Of a stretch of 64,000 bases of DNA, positions 11,890 through 22,720 are shown piece by piece. Position numbers and translations under genes: made by a program. Numbering within the stretch: position 1 is the first letter of the stretch; the number at the start of each line of letters is the position of its first letter. Under the pieces are notes generated by a model that did no database searches, was not told where the DNA came from, and worked only from the letters and a program-made list of their open reading frames with translations. The stretch is from Euclidia mi (lineage: Eukaryota; Arthropoda; Insecta; Lepidoptera; Erebidae), in contig OX123193.2 of the NCBI GenBank assembly GCA_944739405.2, forward strand, positions 14,062,519 through 14,126,518. The letters run 5' to 3'.

Positions 11890-13541
11890 TAATCCAGGCA
11901 TACTACCGGTGAAAAAAGGATTAGCAGTAATAAGCAATGATAAATGGATAATAGTTAAGATATTAGATTTTAAACCTATCGTAGAAGATATAGAGAGTAA
12001 CATTGTAAGATTTAATGAATTAAATAAATTAGTTAATCATTATGATAAAGATTTTACTTCAAATTTTATAAACGTTGTTATACAAATAGATTATATGAAG
12101 AATTTAACGATTAATAAATTACAACAAATTAAACCATCTATTAGAATAAAACGTGGTTTAGTAAATCCAATGGGATCTTTAATTAAGTTAATAACTGGAA
12201 ATCTTGATAATGATGATGCTATTAAATATGATAAAATTATTAATGAAATAAAATTAAATCAAAACACTGGAAACAAAAGACTCACTTTGATCACTGCAAT
12301 GGTACAAACATTAACAAATTCCACATTCGAAATAAATGATAACGAAAATAAATACGGATATAAGTAATTTTACAAATCAATTAAATAATCTTTCTAGAAG
12401 TGAAATGTTAAATCACATTGAAACTCATATTTTAAAGACATATAATTTATTAATGAATAATTTTCAGAAAATCCATATTAAGTTGAATGAGATAGAAACT
12501 AGCATAGCTTTAAGTAAGTTAGGTGTATTACATCAGTCAATTGTAGACAAAGATAGTTTATTATATTTATTACAAAACATAAGTAAAACTGAAAAGTTAA
12601 TATATTCACCTAGTTTAGATAACTTAATTAAATTAGAAAGAAGTATTATATTAAAAGCTTATTTTAAAGAAAATTGTATTCACTATGTACTGGAAATACC
12701 GTTGGTTAAGCAAGATACTTACATATATTATAGATTATATCCCTTACCTGTCTTATCCAACAACCAAACAGTTGTTATATTACCTAAATATCCTTACCTG
12801 TTAGCGAAAGGGTTGAACATAAGACTTCTTGCCCATGCATGTCAAGAAATAGATGAAGCCAGCTTCCTGTGCGTAGATGACTACAATCATTACTTCAATG
12901 AAGATAGTTGTATCACAGAATTGATGACATATGCTGAGAACGTGAAATCATGTATTCAAATCCCTATAGATGTCGAGCCAGTAAAGATCCAGTTAATACA
13001 ACCAAATAGATGGATGTTGTATAGCAAGGAAGAAACATTGCTATCTAAGAATTGTTACGATGAAATATCTTATCAGAAGATTCAAGGCACATATATAGTA
13101 ACGTTAGACGACAACTGTGATGTGAAGATCAAGAATATGCACCTGAAAATGCATCAAATTAATGAAGAAAGAATTGTTTACTCCAAGTTGCCAATTATAA
13201 ACCTACCAATAGTGAATTCAACAAATAGTACAAATATTAAACCAGTGAATTTAGAAGGAATAGATCTTACTGACTTAAAACTCCTGTCATTTGCATTAAA
13301 GAAAAGTGTTCAAATAAGTGAAAGTGAGAAGCCAATAATAACAGTGAAAAGTGTCAGCATATGGACATTAGTACTTTACGTATTAATATTAGTTATTCTG
13401 TGTACCTTAGCTTATAAGTATTATACTGTGCTTATTAAATGTTGTAAACGTAGTTCACTAAGGGTGAACTCCGATCTTAAGGAGGGAGGAGTTATGGATG
13501 ACGCATCCCATACCAAAGTACAGAGACAACCATTACTTTAA
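11890..13541 (+). pseudogene. env: env-like glycoprotein, frameshifted
   Basis: Two overlapping open frames (11,909-12,367 and 12,336-13,541) together cover an Env similar in layout to insect errantivirus Env and baculovirus F proteins. The first holds a furin-type RIKR site followed by a Gly-Leu-rich fusion-peptide-like stretch (near 12,150-12,200). The second holds the rest of the ectodomain with spaced cysteines and a C-terminal membrane segment (IWTLVLYVLILVILC, near 13,360-13,415) with a short tail. A one-base-type shift near 12,340 separates them. The start is unclear because errantivirus env is normally made from a spliced RNA. The last 17 codons and the stop lie inside the 3' LTR. Confidence 0.85.
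13479..13489 (+). promoter_or_regulatory. Polypurine tract
   Basis: AAGGAGGGAGG directly precedes the 3' LTR start AGTTATGG. It is the plus-strand priming site of the errantivirus-like element and lies inside the env frame. Confidence 0.85.
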
Positions 13542-13860
13542 TACCCCTTTGTTTTGTTAATAAACTTAATCGATGTAGATCAATTACTAATGAGTTTATA
13601 GAAATGAATCATGGCGTGAGCCCACCTACGGTGGCCCGCACACCTCTTTGTGTTTAACTTAGTATAAGAACTGTTGTATTGAATAAAGTCAGTGAGTCTT
13701 GAGCAGTCTTGAGTTGTAGTCGAGTAATCTTTCGTCCGTCTCGTAATAATCTTGTAAGCGACTTAATATAAATATTGTAAAAGTAAGTATATTAAAATAA
13801 ATATAGTTATTTGTTAAAAGTCTTTTTTAAAAGATACAACAGCTCCCGCAAAGTTTGACT
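13490..13860 (+). repeat. 3' LTR of the errantivirus-like element
   Basis: A 371-bp direct repeat of 6,267-6,633. It is followed by ACCT (13,861-13,864), matching the ACCT before the 5' LTR. Confidence 0.93.
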
Positions 13861-13904
13861 ACCTACTACCCTGTGTATATATTTTCATAATTGGTTTAGC
13901 AATT

Positions 13905-13926
13905 AAAAAAAAAAAAAAAAAAAAAA
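13905..13926. repeat. A22 homopolymer
   Basis: A run of 22 A on the plus strand, a few tens of bases after the 3' LTR flank. It sits at the 3' edge of the minus-strand LINE but has the wrong polarity for that LINE's own poly(A) tail, so it may be a separate retroposition scar. Confidence 0.7.
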
Positions 13927-14163
13927 TTGTTTATTTTCATTTTTTTTACGAGCTAGTTAACATCAGTGGTTGAGGTACTCCTTTTAAGCATGAAAAATAC
14001 TTGTGTTAGGAGCCCCCGCTCTTCACATTACACAAATATAAAACTAGACAGGTAAGTATATCTATAAAGCACTAAGCAAAGTTGAAAAAGAGAATTTATA
14101 AATTAAAGAAAAAAAAAATAAAAATGAACTAAAATAGAAGAATACATACAGAAACCATGTTTA

Positions 14164-14184
14164 TGTGTGTGTATGGGTACGTGC

Positions 14185-14252
<68 letters not shown>

Positions 14253-14264
14253 GTGTGTGTGTGT

Positions 14265-14302
<38 letters not shown>

Positions 14303-14306
14303 GTGT
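14164..14306. repeat. (GT)n microsatellite in a LINE 3' UTR
   Basis: About 140 bp of GT repeat with a few GC and TC interruptions, read as (CA)n on the LINE coding strand. It starts about 16 nt after the ORF2 stop. The related LINE at 43,886-45,346 has the same arrangement at 44,171-44,235, so the repeat belongs to the element and is not an incidental expansion. Confidence 0.9.
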
Positions 14307-14321
14307 CATCATATATACATA

Positions 14322-17288
14322 TCATGATACTATATGCAACAGGTCTTCTGTACTATCGTAGTTAAGGGTCTTCAACCAAAACAGTAAGGCTTTTTTACAG
14401 TCATGAACAGTCATTGAGTAAATGTTAATCATTTTATTTATTTTGTTGTATAGATATGAGGACTGTCTATTAGATTGTCTTCTTGCGAAGGATGTACTGA
14501 CCGTTCTGGTAGGAGCAACATTACAGTAATTTCGTTTTTTTTGAATTTTAGGCTCAAATTTGAGTTTTGAGTGTACTTTAAGGGTACTGTGTAAAATATA
14601 TAATTGCCTTACAGACAAGATGCTAGCCTGTTTGTACAGTTCGTCGGTAGAAAATCGATACGGCTTATGGTACATTACTTTTACAATGGACCTCTGAGCC
14701 CTCTCTAGTTCAATGAATTTACTTTTTATTGATCCCCCCCACACAGGTATACAATATGATAAAACAGATTGAACCAATGCAATATATATTTTGTTCAATA
14801 TTTCAGGTGGTGCGACGTCACGTAATGTTTTAAATACCCATATAAATTTCCTAATCCTGCTTTTGAGAGGGTCTGGGTGTGAGTGCCAAGATAGTCTCTG
14901 GTCAATCATAATACCAAGGTATTTGATATTACATACTTTATTGATGATGGGGCAATTACAATTTGTAGAGTATATATTAGTGCATTTATGAATCCGGAGT
15001 TCAAAGTTTACTGGTGGTTGAGACGAATTATATATAGAGAAGCATATAAAGTTAGTTTTAGTTATATTTAAGGTTAGGAGATTACTAGTAAGCCATTTAG
15101 CTACCCTAATCAGTCCAGCTTCAGCTAATTCTTGAACTTCGTTCCAAGAACTTCCAGTAAAAACAATGGCTGTATCGTCGGCATATGAAAATATATTACC
15201 GGATGGGATATCTAGCCTACACAGGTCGTTAATATAGATTAGAAACAGGGTAGGTCCTAGAACACTGCCCTGTGGAACGCCGTAAAGGACGCGTTCTGGT
15301 TCACTAATATACTGATCAATTTTGACCTGCTGCTGACGTTCCGTAAGATAGCTTTTAAATAACAGGAGAGCATTTCCACGTATTCCTATGTTTTCAAGCT
15401 TTTTTATAAGAATGGGAACAGAGACAGTGTCAAATGCATTTTTTAGATCAATAAAAACTGATAAGCATTTGTTGCTTTTGTCCAAATTATCAATGATTAA
15501 TGAACTAATATTAGACACAGCATCTTCAGTGGATACACCTGTACGAAAACCGTATTGGGAAGGTGCAATGATGTTGTATTTATTAAGGAAGTTCAACAAT
15601 CTTCTGTTTAACAACTTCTCGATTATTTTAGAAATCACCGGCAGCACAGAGATGGGTCGGTAATTATGGACATCATCCCTATCTCCACTCTTATAAATCG
15701 GCGTTATTATTGATTTTTTCAGGGCTCTAGGGAATATGCCAGTTCTAAAACAAAGATTAACAAGGTGACTGAGTATGGGGACTATTAAGGATTTTATCAG
15801 TTTTAAAAATTTTGTGGAGATATTGTCCCATCCAGGAGAACTATTAGAGTCAAGGCTCAGCAGTATACTTTCCACCTCCATAGGATCTGTCTCTAGTAAG
15901 ACGAACGAAGATAGCATAGAGTTATTTGCTGCTGATGGTAACCCAGAACAGTGGCCACTATTGCTATTAAGTATGGATTCTGCCAGATTTTTACCTACAT
16001 TAACAAAAAACCTATTAGCATAGTTAACAGAATCGATAGGGTTGGCATGCTTATACAATAAATTTGTGTTCGATATTTTTGTGGGCTTATAATGTGTGAT
16101 ATCATTTATAGTTTTCCATAGAGTTTTGTGATTGTTAGTTGATGCAGACAATTTATTTTTATCATGTTTACGTTTTAATTTTTTTATGAGGTTATTACAA
16201 TAATTCCTGTAGCGCCGGAAGGTAATCTTTAGGACTTCATTAGTAGGTTCATTTTTTAGAGATCTTTGCATATTATTTCTATTTCTTATGCACCTAAGAA
16301 CACCTTCGGTGATCCATGGCTTTATAATCCGTTTAGTACAAGGAATAGGTATAATTCTCGTGTGAAGTGAGATAGATCCTATTATTTTCTGGAGAAGCAT
16401 ATCAGTAAGATGATCAGGATTATCACAATACAATAATTCTTCGATATTTGACTTTTGTAAGGTGTTACATGCTTTGTCGAAGTCTGTTATTTTTCTAATT
16501 TTTGGTGGAGTGTATGACTTTGATACTTTAGAAAGGCTTAGTAAAATTGAATTATGGTCTGTGATCGATGTGTCTAGGATTGCAGTAAATGCAGTAGCAC
16601 TCCTTTTGTCTATTTTAATTAAGAAATGATCTAGGCAATTTCTGCCTCTAGTAGGTAAGTAATGAGCAGGCAGTAAACCGTGATGCACCATTATGTTTAG
16701 ATAATGTTCCCTATTATTTCTTGCATACGTAATTTCCGTAGGGTCTGGTATCAAGTTTATATTTAAGTCACCAGCGAGAATTATGCGTTTATGAGACTTA
16801 ATTTTTTCTAGATACGTATCAAAAGAGTTAATAAAATCATTAGCATTATGATTTGATGGGGAACGGTAGACACCTAAAATTGTAAAATCAGAAGTTGAAA
16901 TTTGGAGACACGAGGCGTGCTGAAGAATAACCTCTTGCACATTTATTTGTAAATCATTCTTCACATATGCCACCACACCATCGTTCTGGTTCAGCAAATT
17001 AGTAGTGTGATATGAATGGAAGTTGTTTAATTTGGGTATCTGCTTGTTTGAAGTTAATCGGCATTCGGTGAGAATCACGATATCTATACTAAGGTTTAGC
17101 TGATGCATAAAAATCTCAAAATCGTTAATATTGCTATATATGCTTCTTATGTTTTGGCATATAATGTTTAAGGAGGTGTTTGATAGCAATTGAGAATATT
17201 TTTGTGATAAGTCCTCTACGGAACATTCAACAGCATAACCAATCTGCATTTTGTCAAGTTCTTGTAGATTATATAAAGGGCTAGCCAT
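14322..17288 (-). CDS. LINE ORF2: endonuclease-reverse transcriptase
   Basis: A 988-codon uninterrupted frame encoding the enzyme that nicks target DNA and reverse-transcribes LINE RNA. The N-terminal AP-endonuclease-like domain (about residues 38-250) keeps its signature residues: N46 in CQNIRS, E75 in LTECRL, D164 and N166 in AGDLNIN, LDH at 219-221 and TDH at 233-235. The RT domain (about 510-760) shows NYRPISVLP, FIDLKNAFDTV, GVPQGSVLGPTLF and the catalytic YADD at 692-695. The C-terminal region has spaced Cys residues (NCNCPIINKVC). The ATG at 17,286-17,288 overlaps the end of the upstream open frame as ATGGCTAG. The absence of stops and frameshifts suggests recent insertion or selection for function. 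Confidence 0.9.
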   Translation of the reverse strand: MASPLYNLQELDKMQIGYAVECSVEDLSQKYSQLLSNTSLNIICQNIRSIYSNINDFEIFMHQLNLSIDIVILTECRLTSNKQIPKLNNFHSYHTTNLLNQNDGVVAYVKNDLQINVQEVILQHASCLQISTSDFTILGVYRSPSNHNANDFINSFDTYLEKIKSHKRIILAGDLNINLIPDPTEITYARNNREHYLNIMVHHGLLPAHYLPTRGRNCLDHFLIKIDKRSATAFTAILDTSITDHNSILLSLSKVSKSYTPPKIRKITDFDKACNTLQKSNIEELLYCDNPDHLTDMLLQKIIGSISLHTRIIPIPCTKRIIKPWITEGVLRCIRNRNNMQRSLKNEPTNEVLKITFRRYRNYCNNLIKKLKRKHDKNKLSASTNNHKTLWKTINDITHYKPTKISNTNLLYKHANPIDSVNYANRFFVNVGKNLAESILNSNSGHCSGLPSAANNSMLSSFVLLETDPMEVESILLSLDSNSSPGWDNISTKFLKLIKSLIVPILSHLVNLCFRTGIFPRALKKSIITPIYKSGDRDDVHNYRPISVLPVISKIIEKLLNRRLLNFLNKYNIIAPSQYGFRTGVSTEDAVSNISSLIIDNLDKSNKCLSVFIDLKNAFDTVSVPILIKKLENIGIRGNALLLFKSYLTERQQQVKIDQYISEPERVLYGVPQGSVLGPTLFLIYINDLCRLDIPSGNIFSYADDTAIVFTGSSWNEVQELAEAGLIRVAKWLTSNLLTLNITKTNFICFSIYNSSQPPVNFELRIHKCTNIYSTNCNCPIINKVCNIKYLGIMIDQRLSWHSHPDPLKSRIRKFIWVFKTLRDVAPPEILNKIYIALVQSVLSYCIPVWGGSIKSKFIELERAQRSIVKVMYHKPYRFSTDELYKQASILSVRQLYILHSTLKVHSKLKFEPKIQKKRNYCNVAPTRTVSTSFARRQSNRQSSYLYNKINKMINIYSMTVHDCKKALLFWLKTLNYDSTEDLLHIVS

Positions 17289-18384
17289 AATTTGTGTTTA
17301 TTTTCTCTCTAGGAGTCCGTATCAGCGAGTGGTGGATATTATTATTACAACAACCAACGGTAGAAAAAGAATGGATGACAGCTAACTTAAGATGTAGTGT
17401 TGTTATATATATTTTAAAGCATGTGGAAGAACATTGATATAATATATGTATACGTTTTCGTAAGCATTTAACATAAATTTTGGTATATTGCAAGTTGCTT
17501 ATATTCAGAGAGTAAAACTTTTTATATTTGTATATTAAGTAGATTGAGTTTAAAAATAGCCCTCCAACGTAATTAGTAGCTTTTATATCGCTGGACAGCT
17601 CACAAGCGTTTAAACAACTGATAAATAGAGTACAACGTTTTAAGATAACAATTTGTAGACAACACAATCCTTTGACCAAAGCGGGAACTGACGCCATGAC
17701 ATTCAGTGCAGTGCAACGGTAAAGCAAGTATTTAAACCCCTGCATTAGGGATACAGGCAAATGTATTATCGGAGTGTGTGTGTATTTTAGTAAATTAAAG
17801 GTAATAACAAGATTATATAAATAGTAAATTTTATAACATACTTTATGGTATTTATATGAACGAATAATATAATTTTGTGTGAAGTTTCTATGGTATTTGC
17901 AATAATGCCAACGATAATATAAAATGTCTATAGATGTAACAAGTGGTTTTCTTACGTCTACGCTGAATACTTTATAAATTTTGAGATAGCAGCTACGTGG
18001 GAGGTAAGGGCATAAAACAACAGAAATTTGCAGACTATAGTATAAATCATTGACATGTTCGCGAAGCAAACCTCTAGCGCTTGGTGCAACCTCATGATCA
18101 AGTAACCACTGCACTACCCGTGCGAACAGATAGATTAAATAAGTGTATATTAAGTATATTTGTAAGTATATAGTGTTGGATATAGTGTGTGAGTTAATAG
18201 TAGGTGTTGAATAACATTGTTTATATAGTGTTGTGTGACATTTGTATGTATGTGTAGTGTGAGTAAATAGGTAGATGTGTTTACAATTTAGACAAGACTG
18301 TAAAGAGTTTATGACCGTAATAAATGGTGGACTGAAAGCTACAAAACTGTTTAGCCAGTAGCATATAAATAACACAATCTCTAG
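17281..18384 (-). CDS. Unexplained 364-codon open frame between LINE ORFs
   Basis: Directly after the ORF1 TGA (18,385-18,387) the same frame stays open until TAG at 17,281-17,283, overlapping the ORF2 start. The first GTG is at 18,375; no ATG start is evident at its head, so it would need stop-codon readthrough, reinitiation or a non-ATG start. The predicted product is Tyr-, Ile-, Leu- and Cys-rich with long hydrophobic stretches, and I recognise no domain. It has no clear CCHC knuckle. In DNA of this composition such a long stop-free run is improbable by chance, yet the residue make-up looks more like translated non-coding DNA. Coding status is therefore open. Confidence 0.35.
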   Translation of the reverse strand, partial: LEIVLFICYWLNSFVAFSPPFITVINSLQSCLNCKHIYLFTHTTHTYKCHTTLYKQCYSTPTINSHTISNTIYLQIYLIYTYLIYLFARVVQWLLDHEVAPSARGLLREHVNDLYYSLQISVVLCPYLPRSCYLKIYKVFSVDVRKPLVTSIDILYYRWHYCKYHRNFTQNYIIRSYKYHKVCYKIYYLYNLVITFNLLKYTHTPIIHLPVSLMQGFKYLLYRCTALNVMASVPALVKGLCCLQIVILKRCTLFISCLNACELSSDIKATNYVGGLFLNSIYLIYKYKKFYSLNISNLQYTKIYVKCLRKRIHILYQCSSTCFKIYITTLHLKLAVIHSFSTVGCCNNNIHHSLIRTPREKINTNYG

Positions 18385-18966
18385 TCAATCTTCAGTTCGT
18401 AGCTTATGAATTTGAGCTTCATTTTTAATTATTACGGTCGGCGAGTCTTCTGTTTTTTTGACAAATATTTTTCCAAAAGAGGTCCAGCAAAACTTATATC
18501 TCTTGGCGGCCTTTAAGTCTCTAGCCAAGAAGAACAATCGGGCGCCTTTCGCAGTTAACTGCTCTGACACATAGATTGGCGTATCTGTATTTGATGTGAG
18601 TCCGAGATGTTTTGCTTGGAGCTTACTTTGATTTTGCTTGTTGAAAGCTTTGCACATAGTTAGAACTTTCTGTTTTAATATAGAGGACCCGGTTTCTACA
18701 ATGATAGGGGTATTTTTTTTCTCCTTGTTCTTCATCTGAACACGGTAAATGTCCTTAATATCAGATAACTCAACTTTGCAATTGATATTATTAGACAGCT
18801 TCATGACCATATCGACCAGATCCTGTTTAGTTTCTTGTTTATTCATTGGCACATTTTTAATTTCTATATTGGATTTGCGATGTGTGCGTTGCATATCCTC
18901 GATCTTTTCTTCCAAGAAAAATATCTGCTCCCTGTCCTTCTTAGCCTGAAGCTCGAGTTGTTCCAT
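18385..18966 (-). CDS. LINE ORF1 protein, probably N-terminally truncated
   Basis: A 193-codon frame with an N-terminal coiled coil (EQLELQAKKDREQIFFLEEK) followed by a domain resembling LINE ORF1 / baculovirus FP25K-type regions (SNIEIKNVPMNK..., IYRVQ..., and GKIFVKKTEDSP near the end). It would bind LINE RNA. Related insect ORF1 proteins usually have a longer N-terminus, sometimes with a PHD-type finger. Here a TAA lies just upstream of the ATG at 18,966 and the homologous sequence stops, suggesting 5' truncation of the element at about this point. Confidence 0.65.
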   Translation of the reverse strand: MEQLELQAKKDREQIFFLEEKIEDMQRTHRKSNIEIKNVPMNKQETKQDLVDMVMKLSNNINCKVELSDIKDIYRVQMKNKEKKNTPIIVETGSSILKQKVLTMCKAFNKQNQSKLQAKHLGLTSNTDTPIYVSEQLTAKGARLFFLARDLKAAKRYKFCWTSFGKIFVKKTEDSPTVIIKNEAQIHKLRTED

Positions 18967-21900
18967 CCTTTTTTAATTGAAAATGAGTTATGCCGTAATC
19001 ACTAATCAATAGGTATCAGGTTATCACATATCTTCAGTAAATTAATTCAATTTGCATAATGAATAGTATTGTTAGGATATTAATCAATTTGTACGTTCAA
19101 TGCAGCGCATCTGTATTAATTAATATCGTTCTATATTTCCACTGAATAATGGTTGACTTAATTAAGTCAGGTTTCATGAGCCTGGTGAAACTTGTTGAGG
19201 ATTTGTAGTAATGGCTGATTTACAAAAAGTCAAAAGTCAAAATCATTATATATCTAGGCCTAAAAGTGACGCTTATGAATGTCAAATTTTGAGTTTATTA
19301 CTTAATGATCTACATTTACATTTACTGCCACGTTCGCAATGCAATAGGTAGAACCACGAGAAAGAATGGGCAATAAAACTCATGGCTACTCTTTTCAATC
19401 AAATATAAGCTGCAACTGTTTCACCTTGTAAGATATCTACTAGTAATTTTTTTTGTAACTATTGATATCATACTCAAGCACTCAAGCAGTAAATGATGTT
19501 CATTTGGTAAGCCTCCCAAAGTAAATATGGTGAAACAGGAGCATCATCCATTTACATCATGCTCACTGCAACATGGTCAGAACTATGGTGGAAGTGAATG
19601 TAGCAGAAAGAAGAGAGTACATAAGACAATTATTGAGTAGATGCTATTTCTGTTTTACAAGTATTGTTAGGTACTTTATTTTAAAAGAAAATACTGAATA
19701 TATATTGTACGGCTAGGAGACTTTACAAGCATTTATCTACGGTACTCTCTCAGTCACTATGTACAAATTGACCCAAAACAAGAACTTGCGGATCACACAT
19801 AGTATTGTTTCGTGTGGGGATTGAACCCGCAACGTTCGCAAAATTGACTATGCCATAATAATATGTAAAGTTAATTATGAAAGATAATGTAAGTCAGCAT
19901 AGAACTTGCTTGAAATATGTTTGGTGATCCAAACTATTGCAAAAACCTTTTTCTTTAATGTTGAAATCTCTTAATTTGTATGTTCGTTAACCGTAAAACG
20001 TACACGGTATATAATCGCTAAAAAGAGTGCCATTTAGAAACCCAACACTGCTAAGATTGTCTTTACATATCTCTAAAAATTAAGCTGAAATGTAAAAAAT
20101 TCAAATACTATCTTAGATTTCTGGGCCGCCAGCCAGCTTTGTTGGTTATTGCAGTACTGTGGTGCGAAATCGAGAGAGAACGAGATATTTACGATGTCAA
20201 CTGCTGTCGTACTAGTCGATAGAGATAATTGAGTCCTTGTTAGTTTCTTATCTGCTTCAAGTTTGGTGGCCAGCGTGGACTTTGGACTTGTCTTGACGCA
20301 GGTTTGTGTGTACTAGGAGTGATCTAGTTCTATTGTTCAAGGGACATTAATTAATTTGTTAGTAATGACTTACAGCGAATACAAAATTCAGGATTTTTAA
20401 GTATTTTGCATAATCTGTAACAAGTCGAAGGTTTTTAATTAATAATAAAGTATAAAATGATTGAAAAGCATAAATGGTTTTTTTTAGCACATACCAATAA
20501 GTATTCTATTTCTAATAATATAGTCAAAATAAACTTGCCACAACTAATTCCTATAATTTACATAAATGTATAGTCAACCCGCACGCTTAGAATTATTGAA
20601 TTTGCTGTCTCTTTTCATGCTATATTTCCGTTTATGTTAGAAAGGGATGGCTACGCTTTGAGTTTCATATCTTTCCAAGAGAATTGCATTCGAGACAAAT
20701 GTCAGTGTAATAGAAATTATGTAAATGATTTTCTTTGTGGCAGCTGCTTCGCCCAACGCGAAGCCTCAGTTGGTATTCGCTCGATATTCGTGCATCAATA
20801 AATTTTTTATTGGCATGTACAATTTTTATCTAGTAAATCATGTTTCTCAGTTATACGGTGGAATGAACCTGCCTTATTTTGGTGGTAAATTTTGAGGAAT
20901 TTATAAGTCTGGATAGTGGATTTTATTTGATTTTGTCCATAGGAAGATTGTAATTAGCAACATGGAAACGGATACACCACTGGGACAACAAAAATATAAA
21001 AGTGTATGTGTGCAATAATAGGTACACAACATACGTATATGTCTGGCATACGTAATACATATATGACGTATCTGGTTATGCATTTGGTAATGGGCTTTTT
21101 TGCATGTAAATCACATTGTACAAAACGATGTGATTTACATGCGAAAAAATAAAATGGAAAAGCCTTGGATATTCATAACTCATCTAAATAACAAGATATA
21201 TAATTTGTGAACTCATTATCAAATTGCTCCAATATAGCTGCTCCAATTTCTCTGATGTCCTTGTTATTTCATAAGATTTTTATTGTAATTTACTGTAGAA
21301 TTTTCCATTTTCTTTGCGTCATGCTAGAAAATGTTTGGTCTATCTCCCGAAAATACTTGTTTGGTAAAATTCTTCCGGGAATTTTTATATTTAATGCAAG
21401 AGCCGACATACAAACACCTCGATAAAAATATAATATGCATAATACGAATTTCAAAACTACGCGTCGCGACGCTTTTGTGAAAACAGAGAAAATCACTAGT
21501 GACTAGAACAAAACATAGAATCACGTGAGCAGTTGTTGCGTTTGAGGGAACGGGCAGAGATATAAACTGCACTGACTTCTGCGTTTATATTTATTTTGTT
21601 TCCTAAGCATATATTATAAGACGTGTTTATTGGTCCTGACTTCCTTGTCGCAATGGATAACATATCCCTCTATAAAATCATAAAATTATTGCAAACCTTT
21701 TCGATTCGAACCGCCAATGTAACAATCGCCCGCGCATTTAAGCCACAAGAAATATTTTCTAAAATCAAACGCTTGATACTAAACGCATTCAAAACCATAA
21801 ACTCGCTCATTATTTAGATATCAGGGCCGTAGGTTCGTTAAACTTTTTCATATCCCTAATCGTTACTGCCCTTCCTCTCTTTCCCCAGAGGAGAATAGAT

Positions 21901-22720
21901 AGCGGTTTAAACGAGAAACTTAAATAAGGTATTTGGAAGTTTTTCGACAATAACTAATGGAAACAGTTTTAGTTTTCGTACGATCGCTTTCAGTGCTTGG
22001 ATGTTGTTTATCGGAAAAGATTTGTTGCCACCGATGAATCTTTAGAACTAGTTTGAATACCTACTTAAACGGTTTATTAATCTTTGTTAGATAGCTAAGG
22101 AGATCTATTAAACGTGCCAGAAAACTCTGCAAGGGATTTAAAGAAAAGTGGGTCTTATTTATTCGGGTGACACACAGGATGTTGAAGTTATCTGTTGAAC
22201 TGACACTGACATATAGGAATAATTTGACTGATGACTTGCACGCAGTACGCACGTCTCACGCACGAAGTACCCGGCCCAAGTGCTTTCTCGTGGTTACGTT
22301 CGCATGCGTGTCTAACTTGCATACATTAGACGCTCATTCGCAGACTACCCGAGGCTCACGTATACGTGACATGAAAACTTTATGAGTGTAAGTGATAGAT
22401 TGAAGAAGAGCAACACGTCAAAGGCCCTCGTGGTTAGACACGAGGCTAAACTGACGTCACAGACTCAATAAAGTGGTTGAATTTTAAGTGCTAGTAAAAC
22501 ATATAACGTTTTTTCATTTTTATTTTCTTGCATTTTATTTATCCCATGCTAATAAGGAACTATTCAAACAGGCGTTTGTTGATGATCAAATTAAGGTCAT
22601 TGTAATTTTTGGACTAATCACATTTTCTCACGAGTATAAAGAACGAACTTAGGTAATTTTTTAAATTTGGTTTAAGGTTTGCTTTTGCCCAATTTTTGTA
22701 TAACCAAAATAAAAATGAAC
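18967..22720. other. Intergenic AT-rich DNA
   Basis: About 3.75 kb with no supportable gene. Near 19,790-19,850 a GGATTGAACCCGC block resembles a minus-strand tRNA B box and may be a SINE remnant. A strong hairpin lies at 21,102-21,142. Several 60-80 codon open frames here have no recognisable features and are not reported as genes. Confidence 0.5.
21102..21142. repeat. Hairpin with perfect 15-bp arms
   Basis: GCATGTAAATCACAT at 21,102-21,116 and its complement at 21,128-21,142 enclose an 11-nt loop. Weaker pairing continues outward through T-rich/A-rich flanks and a GGCTTTT / AAAAGCC pair. It could be the core of a palindromic mini-element. Confidence 0.65.

Larger units (their letters stand above)
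6267..13860 (+). mobile_element. Errantivirus-like Ty3/gypsy element with env
   Basis: A 7.6-kb LTR retrotransposon with every structural landmark: two direct LTRs (6,267-6,633 and 13,490-13,860), a tRNA-Ser-type primer binding site, gag, pol, env, a polypurine tract and an ACCT target duplication on each side (6,263-6,266; 13,861-13,864). The LTRs differ by three substitutions plus one 4-bp indel by eye (about 0.8%), so the insertion is recent. The gene order, a gag without zinc knuckle, a tRNA-Ser PBS and a baculovirus-F-like env place it with insect errantiviruses. All three genes carry lesions, described separately, so this copy is probably not autonomous. Confidence 0.95.
13927..18966 (-). 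mobile_element. LINE with ORF1 and intact ORF2
   Basis: A minus-strand non-LTR retrotransposon of about 5 kb: ORF1 (18,385-18,966), an unusual 1.1-kb inter-ORF region, an intact ORF2 (14,322-17,288), a (CA)n microsatellite directly after the ORF2 stop and a 3' UTR to about 13,927. The APE endonuclease plus RT plan puts it in the Jockey/CR1/I assemblage; the exact clade is uncertain. The 5' end appears truncated inside ORF1. A related, older copy lies at 43,886-45,346 and also has (CA)n after its stop. Confidence 0.85.

Noticed and set aside
14103..14365. Open frames made of His-Thr or Cys-Val repeats across 14,103-14,365
   Set aside because: They are translations of the (GT)n microsatellite on either strand, with no coding evidence.
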